A stretch of 64,000 nucleotides of DNA from CAYVUM01 sp964619055 (GTDB lineage: Bacteria; Pseudomonadota; Alphaproteobacteria; Rhodospirillales; Defluviicoccaceae): assembly GCA_964619055.1 (NCBI GenBank), contig CAZUDB010000005.1:1-64000 (forward strand), written 5' to 3'. How positions within the stretch are numbered: position 1 is the first letter of the stretch; each line of letters begins with the position of its first letter. The position numbers were made by a program, and so were the translations under genes. This document shows, in pieces, positions 63,139 to 64,000 of this stretch. Under the pieces are notes generated by a model, which was not told the DNA's origin, did no database searches, and was given only the letters and a program-made list of their open reading frames with translations.

Positions 63139-63346
63139 AGGTTGTGGAAAGCCTGAGTGTCCTTATCGGCGACCGGCCGGGTTCGGTTCCCGTTGGACGC
63201 ATTCTGTAGAACCACACCCCGTCCGACCAACGGCATGCACGCGTTCGGTGGTTGCGGTTGTTAAAAACTGCCGTCAGTATAGTGCCGGTGCTGGTTTAAG
63301 CGAAATGGCCACTGATACAAAACAGTCTCGCTCGGGAGTTGCTTGG

Positions 63347-64000
63347 ATGAAGACATGGATCGCCGCTACAGTTGCTTGCGTTACCGCCTTCGGCTTGCCA
63401 ATCGGGTCGGCGCAAGCGGACGAGCTGTTCGACGCCGTTAAGGCCCGGGGCGAGGTCCTCTGCGGCGTGCACACGGCCCTGTTTGGCTTTGGTGCTCCCG
63501 ACGACAAGGGAGTGTATCGGGGGCTGGACGCCGATACCTGCCGGGCTGTGGCGGCCGCCGTGTTCGGCGACGCTGAAAAGGTCCAATTTGTGCCACTGAC
63601 GGCGCAGCAACGCTTTACAGCATTGCAGTCCGGTGAAGTTGATATGCTGGCGCGGAACACGACCTGGACGCTGTCCCGAGATAGCGATCTCGGCCTCAAC
63701 TTTGCGGGTATCAACTATTATGATGGTCAGGGTTTCCTGGTCGCAAAAAGCCTTGGCGTGAAAAGTGCTAAGGATCTGTCGGGTGCGACGGTTTGTGTTC
63801 AAACTGGGACGACGACGGAGCTTAATTTGGCTGATTACTTCCGTGCGAACGGGATGGAGTTGAATCCCGTCACGATTGAGGACTTCAAGGAAGTCACAAA
63901 CGCGTTTGTCTCGGGACGGTGCGATGCCTTGACGTCAGACGCCTCACAGCTTGCGGCCATCCGCGCCAATGACACACCGAACCCGGATGACTATGAAATC
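63347..64000 (+). CDS. amino-acid ABC transporter substrate-binding protein (AapJ/BztA-like), 3' truncated
   Basis: The first 218 residues of a periplasmic binding protein; the frame runs off the window. The signal peptide is IAATVACVTAFGLPIGSAQA. The SBP_bac_3 fold shows EVLCGVHTALFGFGAPDDKG, YRGLDADTCRAVAAAVFG and NTTWTLSRDSDLGLNFAG, typical of the AapJ/BztA general L-amino-acid/glutamate family. A CGGGAG site precedes the ATG. Permease and ATPase genes would be expected beyond the edge. Confidence 0.88.
   Translation, partial: MKTWIAATVACVTAFGLPIGSAQADELFDAVKARGEVLCGVHTALFGFGAPDDKGVYRGLDADTCRAVAAAVFGDAEKVQFVPLTAQQRFTALQSGEVDMLARNTTWTLSRDSDLGLNFAGINYYDGQGFLVAKSLGVKSAKDLSGATVCVQTGTTTELNLADYFRANGMELNPVTIEDFKEVTNAFVSGRCDALTSDASQLAAIRANDTPNPDDYEI

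Overview
The window looks like a chromosomal segment of a GC-rich, free-living, flagellated alphaproteobacterium, probably a Rhodospirillales-type lineage. The support is a CcrM-type GANTC methyltransferase behind rnhB, a CckA-like hybrid kinase at the end of a flgB-flgC-fliE-fliQ-fliR-flhB operon, a BolA/monothiol glutaredoxin pair next to purLQS/purC, an sdhCDAB operon, and the argH/tlpA divergent pair. No rRNA, tRNA, CRISPR array, transposase or prophage was seen. The species is inferred only from gene content.

Layout. 1-2700: a gene tail, an AT-richer sulfotransferase gene that looks acquired, a small two-helix membrane protein, and a membrane-anchored unknown. 2700-8350 (minus): grxD, bolA, purL, purQ, purS, purC and an NRDE protein. 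8400-13140 (minus): a GldA/GldF/GldG-like ABC export cluster with a DUF4340 protein. 13300-17700: bacteriohemerythrin, a ParB/Srx-fold protein, an orphan coding fragment, class II aldolase, gshB, dodecin and a Tat-type intradiol dioxygenase. 17756-17771 is an exact parS-like centromere site beside an MsbA-type exporter. 19700-26200: a phosphatase, then the flagellar export/rod operon ending in the CckA-like kinase, with a CtrA-type box upstream of flgB. 26300-32150: an RND efflux pair flanked by lipoproteins. 32400-37260: argH, tlpA, a lipoprotein and an extended aminopeptidase P. 37500-40950: sdhCDAB. 41000-45650 (minus): ccrM, rnhB, a lytic transglycosylase, an SH3 protein and a PA0069-type radical SAM protein. 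45960-53460: two clusters of TIGR04283/TIGR04282-type transferases, with hspQ, moaB, a gamma carbonic anhydrase, a trypsin-like protease, DUF3047, a diiron ferritin-like protein and DUF547. 53600-61000: a Cys-rich protein, a TPR signalling protein, a short pyruvate kinase, mgtE, small unknowns and a PAS protein. 61150-63140: bioMNY biotin ECF transporter. 63347-end: a truncated amino-acid ABC binding protein.

How it fits together. The most coherent theme is the alphaproteobacterial cell cycle. The window holds a parS site, a CckA-like kinase co-transcribed with early flagellar genes, a CtrA-type TTAA-N7-TTAA box in front of that operon, and ccrM preceded by four GANTC sites in 67 bp. The second theme, and the best candidate for an uncharacterised pathway, is the translationally coupled DUF3047 / diiron protein / TIGR04283 transferase set with DUF547 facing it, plus a second TIGR04283-TIGR04282 pair about 5 kb away. 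Most other genes are ordinary housekeeping.
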